Source: Agrobacterium fabrum str. C58 (GTDB lineage Bacteria > Pseudomonadota > Alphaproteobacteria > Rhizobiales > Rhizobiaceae). Taken from it: DNA of 64,000 nt. Position numbers and translations under genes: made by a program. The notes under the pieces were generated by a model, which was not told the DNA's origin, ran no database searches, and saw only the letters and a list, made by a program, of their open reading frames with translations. Shown one piece after another: positions 50,307 to 60,724 of the stretch; position 1 is the first letter of the stretch; every line of letters starts with the position of its first letter. The stretch spans positions 248,001 through 312,000 of the forward strand of contig NC_003063.2 in NCBI RefSeq assembly GCF_000092025.1, written 5' to 3'.

Positions 50307-53300
50307 CAGAAACGAACTCCAAGTTCGGCGGCAGCGGATTGATCCAGCACGCCAGCCCCGAAAACTGCACCATAACGGAATGTCAAAGTGGCCGATGGCG
50401 TGAGATCATAGCTCAGCCCCAGGTTCAATATCGCTGCATCGCGCGGGCTCGAAGTGCTCGCAACCGAAAACACACCGCCACCCTCGTAGAACAAGCTGCT
50501 GCCCATGGCCGTATCGCCATAATTGTGACGCCACGCCAGATCGAACATCGCTCGGCCGAGCATGCCTTCAAGCGCGATATCGCGGCTGATCCGCGCACCG
50601 AACGTCGTGTAAAGTTGATCGTATCGTGTAGAGCCGGAGGAAACCGCGGCGATGGCACCCTTCTCCTGGAAGCCGTCCGTGCGTGTATTCACATAGGCGA
50701 TATTGGCATAGGGCTCGATATGGGTGAGATCGAAATCGAAACGCCAGGCTGCTTCGGCAAAGACCTGCGAGGTGGAGCCACCGTAACTTGCGGAAAGGCT
50801 CTCCTGCAGCGTCGAGAAAGAAATCGAGCGGCGGGTTTCGGCATCCTGAAAAGCATGGATTGCGCCGAGCCGCAAAGAAGCGGGGCCGATCTGTGTGCCC
50901 GCATAAGCGGCCAGATAATAGCTGTCCACATCGGCCGAGGCGGCAAGCGCGGTCTGCTTGATACCGTCATGGCCATAACCGGCAGCAACCCCGGCGCGCC
51001 AGCTGTCGCTGAGTTCTCCATCCAGGCCGAACAGGATGCCACCGCCATTCATGTCGACGGATGAACCATTGCCGTCGCTATCGATACGCCCGCGAGACCG
51101 GAAACCGCTGGACCAGAAGCTAAGCGCGCCATCATCAACTGCAAAAGGGTTCTGACCGCCTTCCGCATAAGCGACCGGCAGGATTGGGCGCGCATCGACG
51201 CCCTCGAAAGCACTGCGCAGCCGGTTGAGAATGACATCCCGGCTTTGCCCGCTGCGATTGATCAAAGCCATGGCAAGCGAGGGATGGATTTCTCCGGCAA
51301 GCTGCGAGAAAGCCCCTTGCGTTTCGCCCTGCTGCAAGAAGAGCGCCGCTTCATAGAGCGGCGAGGTTTGCCCGAGCGCCTCGACGGCATTGGCGGCTGC
51401 CCGCGCATTGGCAGTCGATGTCGCGGCGGCCAGTAAGCCGGAATCGGGCGATGTCCTGAGGAAAGAAAGATAGGTGGTAGCGTCATCGCCACTTTGTGCG
51501 ACCTTTGCGGTCAGATAGGCGAAACTTTCGTCAACACTTGAAAATGTGCCCGTCACTCCGCCCGTCGCCGTCAGGATCGTGTATCGCGTGCCAAGGCTGT
51601 AGGCCGAATGGGCGCCAAGCGGCGTGACAATAAGGCTGACATCGTTTGCGATGGTAATCGTACCGGTCACGGCAAGCCTGTCGGAACTGCCGTCCGCATC
51701 GATTTCGACCGCATAGGTGGAGCCGCTTGCAAATGTCGCATTACCCGTGGACGTCAGCGTGCCGATGGAATTGCCGGGCGCTAGCGTGCCGCCTGAATTG
51801 ACGGTCAGACCGCCAATGGTGCCAGTGCCGCCGACCGTCGCGCCGCTACCGACCGAGACGGCGCTTGCAAGCGAACCGTTCACGCTCAGCTTTCCAGCAG
51901 AAACCGCGGTTGCGCCGGAATAGGTGCTGTTTCCGGTCAGGAGCAGATTGCCGTCGCCGGTCTTTTCGAAGCTGCCAGTGCCGCTGATGGCATTGGAAAG
52001 CGTGCCCCCACCGTCAACGACGAGTTCAGCATTATTGACGATGCCGCCAGAGCCGAAACTTTTCGCTGTTCCTTTCAGCATGCCGGCCGAAATGGTGGTT
52101 CCGCCGGAATAGCTGTTATTGCCCGAAAGCGTGGTGACGCCAGCCTCGGCAACCACCCTGCCCGCACCTGAAATATCGGCGGATAGCGTATAGCCCGTCT
52201 CGGAATGATTAAAAACGATACTGCCGTTCCCAGCGCCGAAGGCGATCGCACGCGCCTCGACCGCACCGGCGGACCGCGCCGTTTGGCCGGAGCCTGCGCC
52301 GATACTCAACACCCCCGTCGAACCCGCCTCCGTGGCGATGAGGATGGTGGGGGCAGCAAGCGACGCGCCCCCCGTTATCTCAACGGAACCGTTTCCGGCA
52401 TTTCCGACGACCATAAGACCATCAACGGAAACATGTGATCCCACGCCGCTCACCAGAACCGCGCCACTCGATCCCAACGCATTGCCGACATAAAGATTAT
52501 AGGCATCAAGCGATCCGCCATTTACAACGCTCAAGCTTCCGGAGCCCTGAAAGCCGACATCGACAGAGCCGGAATTTACGGTGCCGTTGTCGACGTAAGC
52601 GGTGACCTTGGAACCGGCTCCGGTGATCGTCATCGTGCCGGAAGCGCCGGCAAGATCCCCGAGAGTGACCCCAGTTGCCCTGATGGCGCCGCCGTTGCTT
52701 ACCGTCACATTTCCCGTGGCCCCGCTTGCGTATCCGACAAAAAAAGTGCCGGTCATCGCCCAGCTCGATCCGTCGCCCGTTACCGTCACGGCGGAAGTGG
52801 ACCCGCCATAGGTGGCAACATAACCGTCACGGCTTTTAACGGCGCCACCGGCCTCGACGGTCATGGAACCGTTGCCGTAAAGGCCGACATTGAGATCGGA
52901 GCGGCTTTTCACGGTGCTGTCTGCCCCCGATACCCGGACCGAGCCATTGCCGCCTGTATTTGTTCCGATGATGATATTCGCTGCGTCGACAAGGCCGCCG
53001 CCTGTCACCGCCAGCGAACCTGCGCCACTCACCCCCACCTCGAGACTGTTGCGGTCCACGGTCCAGACCGACCCCTTTCCATCCACGATGGCAGAGCCGG
53101 TTGCGCCTGCGACGACGCCAAGGTGCGCGACAGTGCTATCCACGGAACCGCCTGCCGTGACGTTGAGCGTGCCGTTGCCGGCCAAGCCGCCCGGATCGGA
53201 GGTGTCGCCTCCGACCTGCAAATCGCCGGTCGTCCATTTCGAGCCGTCGCCCGTCACCGTGGCCTCACTTGCCGAATGGCGGCCGATAATGGCCTCGCCA

Positions 53301-54280
53301 CTGGTGACCGTTGCCGCGGCTTCGACCACAAGCTTTGCAGCTCCACCATTGCCGACGACGAGCGAATCGCTTTGCAGCGAGGAACCCAAACGGCTGACTG
53401 TCACGCTACTGCCGTCTGCGGAATTCAGATCCGCGATTACAGTTGTTGTCTGGCTGATAACCATACCGCCACCGGTGATGGTGAGCGTGCCAACGCCCGC
53501 CTCACCAACAACCAGGTCCGATGACATGTTCCAGCTGCTGCCTCCACCGGAAACCAACGCTGTTCCCACGGTATCGGGGTCGTTTGCCAGCACGCCATTG
53601 GCACTGTACAGCGAGCTGGCGCCAAGGACCTCCACATTGCCGCTACCACCCGCTGCGGATGACGACCAGCTGTTGTAACCCGCAAAAACAGTGTCGGCGA
53701 CGGTCAGGGTCGACGAATTATCGAGTTTGAGGGAGCCGCTTCCCGTCCCGCTCTCGCCAACATAGATATTTTCCGACGATGCCGTCGTACCGTGCAGCAG
53801 AAGAAGGCTGCCCGTTCCGTTGCCGCCGACGGAGACGTCACCATCATTCGCCCAGTTCGCGCCGATGAAACTTGCGGTGCCGGATGAGCCACCGGTAGCA
53901 CCGAGAATAACCGAGTTCGTCTGCAAGCCGCCCTGCACCACCAGTGTGCCGTCGCCCGGAGCATTGCCTATCGACAATTGATGCACTTCAGCGTTGGTGC
54001 CTATCGTGATGACCGGGCCATAGGTGTTGATCATCGCGTCATCGCCCGCATTCGGCACGCGGTGCGACGGCCCCCAGGCGGCGTCGGTGAACCATTCAGC
54101 CCCGTCGGGGCCTGTCCAGAGCAATGTTTCCGCGACGGCATCCGATACGGCGGCAAGTGACAATGTCAGAAAGGAAAGACCCGTTGCCCCGCAAATGAGG
54201 AATCGGCCGAGCGCCACTCCACGCATTTCCGCAGTCGGACAGGCTTTCCCTTCCGAAACATGGCAGAAACCAGCGGACAT
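50306..54280 (-). CDS. Large autotransporter (type Va) with beta-helix repeats
   Basis: A 1324-residue secreted protein. An extended N-terminal region leads to a signal helix (FLICGATGLSFLTLSLAAVSDAVA). The passenger carries at least eight 40-50-residue repeats of the type VTGDGSSW...VGxxGxGxLTVTGGG (T5SS/PEP-CTERM-associated repeat). Two autotransporter-associated strands follow (LSGNNSYSGGTTISAGMLKG; LTGNSTYSGATAVSAGKLSV), and the last 280 residues form a beta-barrel ending ELGVRF. The start at 54280 follows GAGGGAGACTGG, a strong site; an ATG at 54331 lacks one. No protease or lipase motif was noticed, so adhesion is the likely role. Confidence 0.9.
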   Translation of the reverse strand: MSAGFCHVSEGKACPTAEMRGVALGRFLICGATGLSFLTLSLAAVSDAVAETLLWTGPDGAEWFTDAAWGPSHRVPNAGDDAMINTYGPVITIGTNAEVHQLSIGNAPGDGTLVVQGGLQTNSVILGATGGSSGTASFIGANWANDGDVSVGGNGTGSLLLLHGTTASSENIYVGESGTGSGSLKLDNSSTLTVADTVFAGYNSWSSSAAGGSGNVEVLGASSLYSANGVLANDPDTVGTALVSGGGSSWNMSSDLVVGEAGVGTLTITGGGMVISQTTTVIADLNSADGSSVTVSRLGSSLQSDSLVVGNGGAAKLVVEAAATVTSGEAIIGRHSASEATVTGDGSKWTTGDLQVGGDTSDPGGLAGNGTLNVTAGGSVDSTVAHLGVVAGATGSAIVDGKGSVWTVDRNSLEVGVSGAGSLAVTGGGLVDAANIIIGTNTGGNGSVRVSGADSTVKSRSDLNVGLYGNGSMTVEAGGAVKSRDGYVATYGGSTSAVTVTGDGSSWAMTGTFFVGYASGATGNVTVSNGGAIRATGVTLGDLAGASGTMTITGAGSKVTAYVDNGTVNSGSVDVGFQGSGSLSVVNGGSLDAYNLYVGNALGSSGAVLVSGVGSHVSVDGLMVVGNAGNGSVEITGGASLAAPTILIATEAGSTGVLSIGAGSGQTARSAGAVEARAIAFGAGNGSIVFNHSETGYTLSADISGAGRVVAEAGVTTLSGNNSYSGGTTISAGMLKGTAKSFGSGGIVNNAELVVDGGGTLSNAISGTGSFEKTGDGNLLLTGNSTYSGATAVSAGKLSVNGSLASAVSVGSGATVGGTGTIGGLTVNSGGTLAPGNSIGTLTSTGNATFASGSTYAVEIDADGSSDRLAVTGTITIANDVSLIVTPLGAHSAYSLGTRYTILTATGGVTGTFSSVDESFAYLTAKVAQSGDDATTYLSFLRTSPDSGLLAAATSTANARAAANAVEALGQTSPLYEAALFLQQGETQGAFSQLAGEIHPSLAMALINRSGQSRDVILNRLRSAFEGVDARPILPVAYAEGGQNPFAVDDGALSFWSSGFRSRGRIDSDGNGSSVDMNGGGILFGLDGELSDSWRAGVAAGYGHDGIKQTALAASADVDSYYLAAYAGTQIGPASLRLGAIHAFQDAETRRSISFSTLQESLSASYGGSTSQVFAEAAWRFDFDLTHIEPYANIAYVNTRTDGFQEKGAIAAVSSGSTRYDQLYTTFGARISRDIALEGMLGRAMFDLAWRHNYGDTAMGSSLFYEGGGVFSVASTSSPRDAAILNLGLSYDLTPSATLTFRYGAVFGAGVLDQSAAAELGVRF

Positions 54281-54424
54281 CCAGTCTCCCTCAACTGCGC
54301 AGCGCGGTCTTCTCGCGATCCCGCGAATCATCTGTTTAATAAGTCAAATCAACTAGGACAGTTTGGAAGATGATTTCCAGTATGAATAGCAAAAGCGCGG
54401 TTTTTACTGACAGACGAAAACAGA

Positions 54425-54451
54425 AACGGAGCACGACAGGCGTGCTCCGTT
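54425..54451 (-). terminator. Terminator after smoA
   Basis: AACGGAGCACG, five-base loop, CGTGCTCCGTT: perfect eleven-pair stem. On the minus strand it is followed by TTTCTGTTTTCG. It separates the smoCBA operon from the autotransporter promoter. Confidence 0.8.
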
Positions 54452-54504
54452 AAACAACCAAGAGTAAATCTCTCTCGAGATCGAACGGGAAAATCCCGTT
54501 CTGT

Positions 54505-55029
54505 CTATTGCCTTGAAAAACGACCGAAGGCCCCGCCCGAAAAGCACAGCGGATCACCGTCGCGATGGGCGGCGCGCAGCACTTCGCCGACGATGATGGT
54601 GTGGTCACCCGCATCATGGGCGGCGGCGCGACGGCATTCGAAACGGGCGAGCGTGCCCGGAATAACGGGAACACCCTCGTCGTTGATTTCCCAGTCAAGA
54701 TCGTCGAAAGCGCGACCGTTGCGGGTAAAGCGGGCGCTCAGCACATCCTGATCGGCGCTCAGCACATGGATGGCGAAATGGGTCGCCTCACTGAAAGCCG
54801 GATGGCGTGACGAGCTTTTCGCCGGGGACCACAATACCAGCGGCGGATCGAGAGAAACCGACGCAAAGCTGTTGACCGTCATGCCGATAGGGCCTTCCGG
54901 CGTCGTTGCCGTCACCACTGTGACACCTGTCGTGAAAGCGCCGAGCGCGTTGCGAAAGCTGCGGCTGTTCTCGCCGCCGGGAACGAATACATGCTCATTG
55001 GGCATCTTGATTGCCTCTACAACTGTCAT
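54505..55029 (-). CDS. smoA: Flavin reductase of the sulfoquinovose pathway (SmoA)
   Basis: A 174-residue flavin reductase-like protein with RNALGAFTTGVTVVTATTPEGPIGMTVNSFASVSLDPPL, the typical FMN-binding core, and DHTIIVGEVL near the end. SmoA makes reduced FMN with NAD(P)H for the SmoC monooxygenase. The ATG at 55029 overlaps the smoB stop (TGATG); a GTG one codon upstream is possible. Last gene of smoCBA, ahead of a terminator. Assignment rests on family plus the complete smo neighbourhood. Confidence 0.92.
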   Translation of the reverse strand: MTVVEAIKMPNEHVFVPGGENSRSFRNALGAFTTGVTVVTATTPEGPIGMTVNSFASVSLDPPLVLWSPAKSSSRHPAFSEATHFAIHVLSADQDVLSARFTRNGRAFDDLDWEINDEGVPVIPGTLARFECRRAAAHDAGDHTIIVGEVLRAAHRDGDPLCFSGGAFGRFSRQ

Positions 55030-55922
55030 CACGCCACCTCTTTTCCAATCGCAAGGGTGTAGAGTTCAAACCAGGTCTGACGGTCCATCGTCACGCGAAG
55101 CGCATCGGCCGCGGTTCTGATACGTTCGAGATTATTGGTACCCAGTACCGGCACGATCTTTGCCGGATGGCGCAGCAGCCAGGCGATGGCGACCGCCGTC
55201 GCGTCGACGCCCTGTTCCTTGCCGATGCGCTGCAGGGCAGCCATGGTGCCGCCATACGCGCCTGAAAACAGCGAGCCACCGCCGAGCGGCGACCAGGCCA
55301 TGGGCGAGACACGCTTTTCCTGCAGGTAGGCGAGATCGCCATTGGTAAAGGTATCGGTGGCAAGAAGGCTCATTTCGATCTGGTTGGTCACGAGCCGGTT
55401 GCTCATGGCCGATTGCAGCAGCGAAAAATCCCACGGACGGAAGTTGGAGACGCCCACCGCCTTGACCTTGCCGGAAGCGACCAGCGCATCCAGCGCCTTG
55501 CCGGTTTCTTCCGCATCGATCAGCGGGTCCGGACGGTGAATGAGCAGCAGGTCGACATGATCGGTTCCCATGTCGCGCAGCGAGGCTTCGACCGAGACGT
55601 TGATGTGGCCGGCCGTCGTATCGTAATGCTTGACGCGAGCGGAGGAGTGTCGGCCGGCCGGCGCGACGATGCCGCATTTGGTGACGATTTCGATTTTGTC
55701 GCGCAGTCCGGGCGCCGCCTTCAGGCCGCCGCCGAGAATGGCTTCCGCCGTGTACCCACCGTAAATATCGGCCTGATCCATGGTGGTGATGCCCTGCGCG
55801 AGGCAAGCCTCGATCTTCGCCTGCACATGCGCCGGCGAGGTGTCGGCATCGTCACCGATGCGCCACATGCCATAAACGATGCGGCTGAGTTCGAGTTTGT
55901 CAGAAAGAGCGATACGTTGCAT
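55029..55922 (-). CDS. smoB: 6-oxo-glucose reductase, aldo/keto reductase family (SmoB)
   Basis: A 297-residue aldo/keto reductase with the catalytic tetrad Asp49, Tyr54 (ADIYGGY), Lys82 (VTKCG) and His129 (LLIHRP). The NADPH-binding end has GTNNLERIRTAADAL. SmoB reduces the 6-oxo-glucose produced by SmoC to glucose. Its ATG overlaps the smoC stop and its stop overlaps smoA, so all three are translationally coupled. Confidence 0.93.
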   Translation of the reverse strand: MQRIALSDKLELSRIVYGMWRIGDDADTSPAHVQAKIEACLAQGITTMDQADIYGGYTAEAILGGGLKAAPGLRDKIEIVTKCGIVAPAGRHSSARVKHYDTTAGHINVSVEASLRDMGTDHVDLLLIHRPDPLIDAEETGKALDALVASGKVKAVGVSNFRPWDFSLLQSAMSNRLVTNQIEMSLLATDTFTNGDLAYLQEKRVSPMAWSPLGGGSLFSGAYGGTMAALQRIGKEQGVDATAVAIAWLLRHPAKIVPVLGTNNLERIRTAADALRVTMDRQTWFELYTLAIGKEVA

Positions 55923-57079
55923 CAGTGGCGTTCCCCGTTGCCGAGCGGCGTAGCAGGCGTTTCAGAAGGCACCCGGCCGTAGGCATGCGGCAGGGAGCAG
56001 GTTTTCATCTGCGGCAGAACCTTGGTGCCGAAATGTTCCGCCTCGTCGAGATGCGGATAACCGGAGAGGATGAAGGCGCGGATACCCATCTTCTGGTATT
56101 CCTCCAGCGCCGAAAGAACCTGATCCGTCGAACCGACAAGTGCTGCACCGCAGCCCGAGCGCGCCCGGCCGATGCCGGTCCACAGATTGGGCTCGACGTA
56201 ACCGAACTTGTCGGCGAGTTCGCGGGCGCGCGCCTGATGCGACACGCCGAGCGAGCCGCTGTCATGGGCACGGTTGCGGATAAGTTGGCCATATTCGTCA
56301 TCGAGCTTGGAGACTAGATGGTCGGCATATTCGCGGGCTTCCTGTTCGGTATCGCGTACCACCATGTGAACGCGCAGGCCATAATCCAGCGTGCGGCCAT
56401 GGGCGGCGGCGCGCTCATGGGCGGCGCGCATGCGGTCGGCCAGCTGGTCCTTCGTCTCCGGCCACATCAGATAGACGTCACACTGTGCGCCGCAGAGTTC
56501 CAGCGCGTCGGGAGAATAACCGCCGAAATAGAGAAGCGGGCCGCCATTCAGCTGGTAGGGTCTTGCCGGTTCGGTCGACACACCCTTGAACTGGTAAATC
56601 TCGCCGTCATGGTCGATGGTGTCGCGCGTCCAGGCCTGACGCAGGATCTCGACGACCTCGTGGCTGCGCTTGTAACGGAAAGCGCTGTCGGCCACTTCGC
56701 CGGGGAAATCGGAGCTGATGACGTTGAGCGTCAGGCGGCCCTTCAGCATGTGGTCGAGTGTTGCCACGGTCCGCGCCAGCATGATCGGCTGCATCTCGCC
56801 GCAACGGATCGCCGCGAGGAAATTGATGCGGTCGCTAATCGGCGCGCAGCCAGCAACGAAGCTCAACGTATCCTGCCCGACCTGATAGGACGAAGGGCAG
56901 AGAATGTTGCGGAAGCCGAGTTCCTCGGCTTTTTTGACGATATCGGAGCAATGTTCGAAGCTGGAACGCAGGCTTCCATCCGGCACGCCGAGATAGGCGT
57001 AATCATCGGAACACAAAGCGGAAAACCAGGAGACCTCGGCAGCATCGAGATCAGCAGATGTAACGGGTACGACGGTCAT
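55922..57079 (-). CDS. smoC: Sulfoquinovose monooxygenase, flavin-dependent (SmoC)
   Basis: A 385-residue bacterial-luciferase-like monooxygenase similar to alkanesulfonate monooxygenase SsuD. Typical features are NILCPSSYQVGQDTLSFVAGCAP, RLTLNVISSDFPGE and a C-terminal GSTDQVLSALEEYQKMGIRAFILSGYPHLDEAEHFG. It uses reduced FMN and oxygen to cleave the C-S bond of sulfoquinovose, releasing sulfite and 6-oxo-glucose. First gene of the leftward smoCBA operon, divergent from smoD. Its predicted promoter has a -35 element inside the 57135-57156 operator. Confidence 0.94.
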   Translation of the reverse strand: MTVVPVTSADLDAAEVSWFSALCSDDYAYLGVPDGSLRSSFEHCSDIVKKAEELGFRNILCPSSYQVGQDTLSFVAGCAPISDRINFLAAIRCGEMQPIMLARTVATLDHMLKGRLTLNVISSDFPGEVADSAFRYKRSHEVVEILRQAWTRDTIDHDGEIYQFKGVSTEPARPYQLNGGPLLYFGGYSPDALELCGAQCDVYLMWPETKDQLADRMRAAHERAAAHGRTLDYGLRVHMVVRDTEQEAREYADHLVSKLDDEYGQLIRNRAHDSGSLGVSHQARARELADKFGYVEPNLWTGIGRARSGCGAALVGSTDQVLSALEEYQKMGIRAFILSGYPHLDEAEHFGTKVLPQMKTCSLPHAYGRVPSETPATPLGNGERH

Positions 57080-57112
57080 GCAATTCCTCCTCAGGGCCGC
57101 TCTCGTTTTTCT

Positions 57113-57141
57113 TGCATAACATCAAGAAATATGTAAATCAA
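57113..57141 (-). promoter_or_regulatory. smoCBA promoter
   Basis: On the minus strand TTGATT (57141-57136), 17-base spacer, TATGCA (57118-57113); the start codon is at 57079. The -35 box is the end of the operator-like 22-mer. Confidence 0.5.
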
Positions 57142-57156
57142 TGATGTATCAATTTT
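57135..57156. promoter_or_regulatory. Candidate SmoD operator 1
   Basis: The minus strand begins AAAATTGATACATC and ends ATTGATTT; it matches the site at 58026-58047 at 20 of 22 positions. The site contains two direct ATTGAT units. It overlaps the smoC -35 and lies 25 bases before the smoD start, so it can serve both genes. Confidence 0.7.
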
Positions 57157-57180
57157 TGTTTCGGCGGAGGAAACTGCATC

Positions 57181-57885
57181 ATGAAACACACTGGCGGCAG
57201 CCTGCCCATGTATATGCAGATCGCTGAAATGCTGGTGCGCGAGGTGGCGGCGGGCCGGCTGATCGATGGCGAAAAGCTGGCGCCGGAGCGCGACATGGCG
57301 GCAGATCTGGGCATCGCCGTCGGCACGCTGCGCAAGTCACTTGCCGAATTGCAGGAGCGCGGTCTTCTCGAGCGCGTGCAGGGCTCCGGCAATTACATCC
57401 GCGCCGTCAGCGATCCGCAAAGCGTCTACGCCTTTTTCCGGCTTGAACTGATCGAAGGCGGCGGCCTGCCGACGGCAGAGGTTCTGGATGTGGCCCGCCT
57501 TGCCAAGCCAGCCGATCTGCCGGCCTTCGGCACCTCGACAGAAGGGCACAGGATACGCCGCCTGCGGCGCATCGCCGGCAAACCGGCAGCTATCGAGGAA
57601 ATCTGGCTTGATGGTTCTTACGTCGACACAATTACCATCGAAAACATGTCGGAATCCCTCTACCTCTATTACCGCACCCGCCTCAATCTCTGGATATCGA
57701 AGGCGGAAGATCGCATCGATCTCGGTGACGTGCCCGAATGGGCGCCCGAGGTCTTCGGCCAGAAAGCCGGCTCCTCTGTGCCGCGGGTTCTGCGCCTCAG
57801 CCAGGCGCAGGATGGCGCAGTCGCCGAAGTTTCATGGACCTGGTTCGACCATACCGTTGCCCGCTACGTTTCTCGCATACGTTGA
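57181..57885 (+). CDS. smoD: GntR/HutC-type regulator of sulfoquinovose genes (SmoD)
   Basis: A 234-residue regulator. N-terminal winged helix-turn-helix (residues 10-78, MAADLGIAVGTLRKSLAELQERGLLERVQGSGNYI-type sequence) and a C-terminal UTRA ligand domain (FGTSTEGHRIRRLRRIAGKPAAIEEIWL then DRIDL). By position and family it is the repressor of the smo genes, released by sulfoquinovose or a derivative. It is divergent from smoCBA and upstream of smoE, with a candidate operator on each side. Confidence 0.9.
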   Translation: MKHTGGSLPMYMQIAEMLVREVAAGRLIDGEKLAPERDMAADLGIAVGTLRKSLAELQERGLLERVQGSGNYIRAVSDPQSVYAFFRLELIEGGGLPTAEVLDVARLAKPADLPAFGTSTEGHRIRRLRRIAGKPAAIEEIWLDGSYVDTITIENMSESLYLYYRTRLNLWISKAEDRIDLGDVPEWAPEVFGQKAGSSVPRVLRLSQAQDGAVAEVSWTWFDHTVARYVSRIR

Positions 57886-58025
57886 GATTACGCAAATTTC
57901 GCGTGATCCACGTGGACGGAGGAATTTGACGGGAGGCAAGCACGCCACGGCCCGCGCTGCGGGTTATTTTGCAGTTATATTTGTTAGAATCAAAGACTTA
58001 TTAGTTTTTGATTTCTGTCAGAAAT

Positions 58026-58047
58026 AAAATTGATACACTATTGATTT
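58026..58047. promoter_or_regulatory. Candidate SmoD operator 2
   Basis: Begins AAAATTGATACACT and ends ATTGATTT, identical to operator 1 except two central bases. It covers the -35 element of the smoE promoter. Confidence 0.7.
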
Positions 58048-58068
58048 CCTTTTTATGAAAGGTAATAT
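58041..58068 (+). promoter_or_regulatory. smoEFGHI promoter
   Basis: TTGATT (58041-58046), 16-base spacer, TAATAT (58063-58068). The -35 box is the right end of operator 2, the same arrangement as at smoC. Confidence 0.5.
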
Positions 58069-58219
58069 CACGTCCTCAGGGAGACAGGCGTTTCGCCATC
58101 CCCGCTATCGCCAGACAATCGGGATCGATTTTCGAAGATGCGATACGGGGAACTTGAAGGTTGATACCGGCTATTGCGTCCATTCAAATTCTGGGCGCGC
58201 CGGTCGTGAGGAGGAAAAT

Positions 58220-59296
58220 ATGGCTTCGGTCAGCCTGCGCAAGCTGGACAAGAGTTACGGTGCGCTTCGCATCGTCAAGGGCATCGACCTTGAAATCAAC
58301 GATGGCGAATTCGTCGTGTTCGTCGGCCCTTCCGGCTGCGGCAAATCGACGACGCTACGCATGGTCGCGGGGCTGGAGAGCATTACCGGCGGCGAGGTGA
58401 AGATCGGCGACCGCGTCGTCAACCAGCTGCCGCCGCGTGAACGCGACATCGCCATGGTGTTTCAGGACTATGCGCTTTATCCGCACAAGACGGTGCGCGA
58501 AAACATGGGTTTCAGCCTGAAGGTGCGCGGCGTCAGCGCTTCCCAGGCCAATGCCAGCATCGATGAAGCGGCGAAGATGCTGGGCATCGAGCACCTTCTC
58601 GACCGGCGGCCCGGCCAGCTTTCCGGCGGCCAGCGTCAGCGTGTGGCCATGGGACGCGCCATAGTACGCCGCCCGCAGGTCTTCCTGTTCGATGAGCCGC
58701 TTTCCAACCTAGACGCCAAGCTGCGCGGACAGGTGCGCACCGAAATCAAACGCCTGCATCAGCAGCTCGGCACGACGATCATTTACGTTACCCATGATCA
58801 GGTGGAGGCGATGACGCTCGCCGACCGCATCGTCATCCTGCGCGGCGGCGATATCGAACAGGTTGGTACGCCGGATGAGGTTTATAACCGCCCGGAAAGC
58901 GTCTTTGTGGGTGGTTTCGTCGGTGCGCCCGCCATGAATTTCGCCCGCGCCAGGGTCAATGGCGACCGGCTGGCATTTTCCGACGGCAACTCCCTGCCGA
59001 TGGCGGCCATCCGGCCATCGCGCGAAACAGGGCTCGAAGGCCGAGACGTCATCGTCGGCATTCGTCCGGAACATTTCGGTCCCGCCGAAGGCTTCGACAG
59101 CCAGCTTGCCGTCAGCGTGCAGGTGGTGGAACCGTTGGGTTCGGACACGCTCGTCCATTTCAGCCTTGGCGACGCGGCGCTGACCGCACGGATGCCGCCG
59201 CAGCTTCGGCCAACGCCGAACGAGGAACTGCGGATCGGCGTCGATCCATCCAAGGTCCATCTTTTCGACGCGACGACGGAACGCTCGATTCACTGA
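58220..59296 (+). CDS. smoE: ABC transporter ATPase for sulfoquinovosyl glycerol (SmoE)
   Basis: A 358-residue MalK-type ATPase. Walker A GPSGCGKST at 36-44, LSGGQ at 134-138, Walker B VFLFDEP about 154-160, and C-terminal TOBE domains with VGIRPEHFG. The start at 58220 follows GAGGAGGAAAAT; a longer upstream frame has no ribosome site. It energises SmoGH. Very similar in build to the ATPase at 4535-5608 but in a separate regulon. Confidence 0.93.
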   Translation: MASVSLRKLDKSYGALRIVKGIDLEINDGEFVVFVGPSGCGKSTTLRMVAGLESITGGEVKIGDRVVNQLPPRERDIAMVFQDYALYPHKTVRENMGFSLKVRGVSASQANASIDEAAKMLGIEHLLDRRPGQLSGGQRQRVAMGRAIVRRPQVFLFDEPLSNLDAKLRGQVRTEIKRLHQQLGTTIIYVTHDQVEAMTLADRIVILRGGDIEQVGTPDEVYNRPESVFVGGFVGAPAMNFARARVNGDRLAFSDGNSLPMAAIRPSRETGLEGRDVIVGIRPEHFGPAEGFDSQLAVSVQVVEPLGSDTLVHFSLGDAALTARMPPQLRPTPNEELRIGVDPSKVHLFDATTERSIH

Positions 59297-59335
59297 TTGC
59301 CGGGCAAAAAGGCTGCGCGGCCAAGAGTTTAATAA

Positions 59336-60598
<1,263 letters not shown>

Positions 60599-60606
60599 AC
60601 TTCAGG

Positions 60607-60640
60607 CCGGAAGGCGGCATGCGCGCCATGCCCTTTCCGG
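60607..60640 (+). other. Hairpin between smoF and smoG
   Basis: An interrupted stem: CCGG-AAGG and GGCATG on the left pair with CATGCC and CCTTTCCGG on the right. Same position as hairpins in other importer operons in the window. Likely raises stability of the smoF mRNA part. Confidence 0.5.
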
Positions 60641-60724
60641 TCGTTTCGACTGACAGGAATAAAGCCGCCTGAACGGCGCGATAAACGGGCCGGACATAAA
60701 CCGGTCCGATCGGGAGACGATGAC

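Larger units (their letters stand above)
57886..58219. other. Intergenic region between smoD and smoE
   Basis: 334 bases, AT-rich from about 57965 to 58075. Contains operator 2 and the smoE promoter. The transcript would have a leader of roughly 145 bases before the smoE start; no stable structure or reading frame with a ribosome site was recognised in it. Confidence 0.5.
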
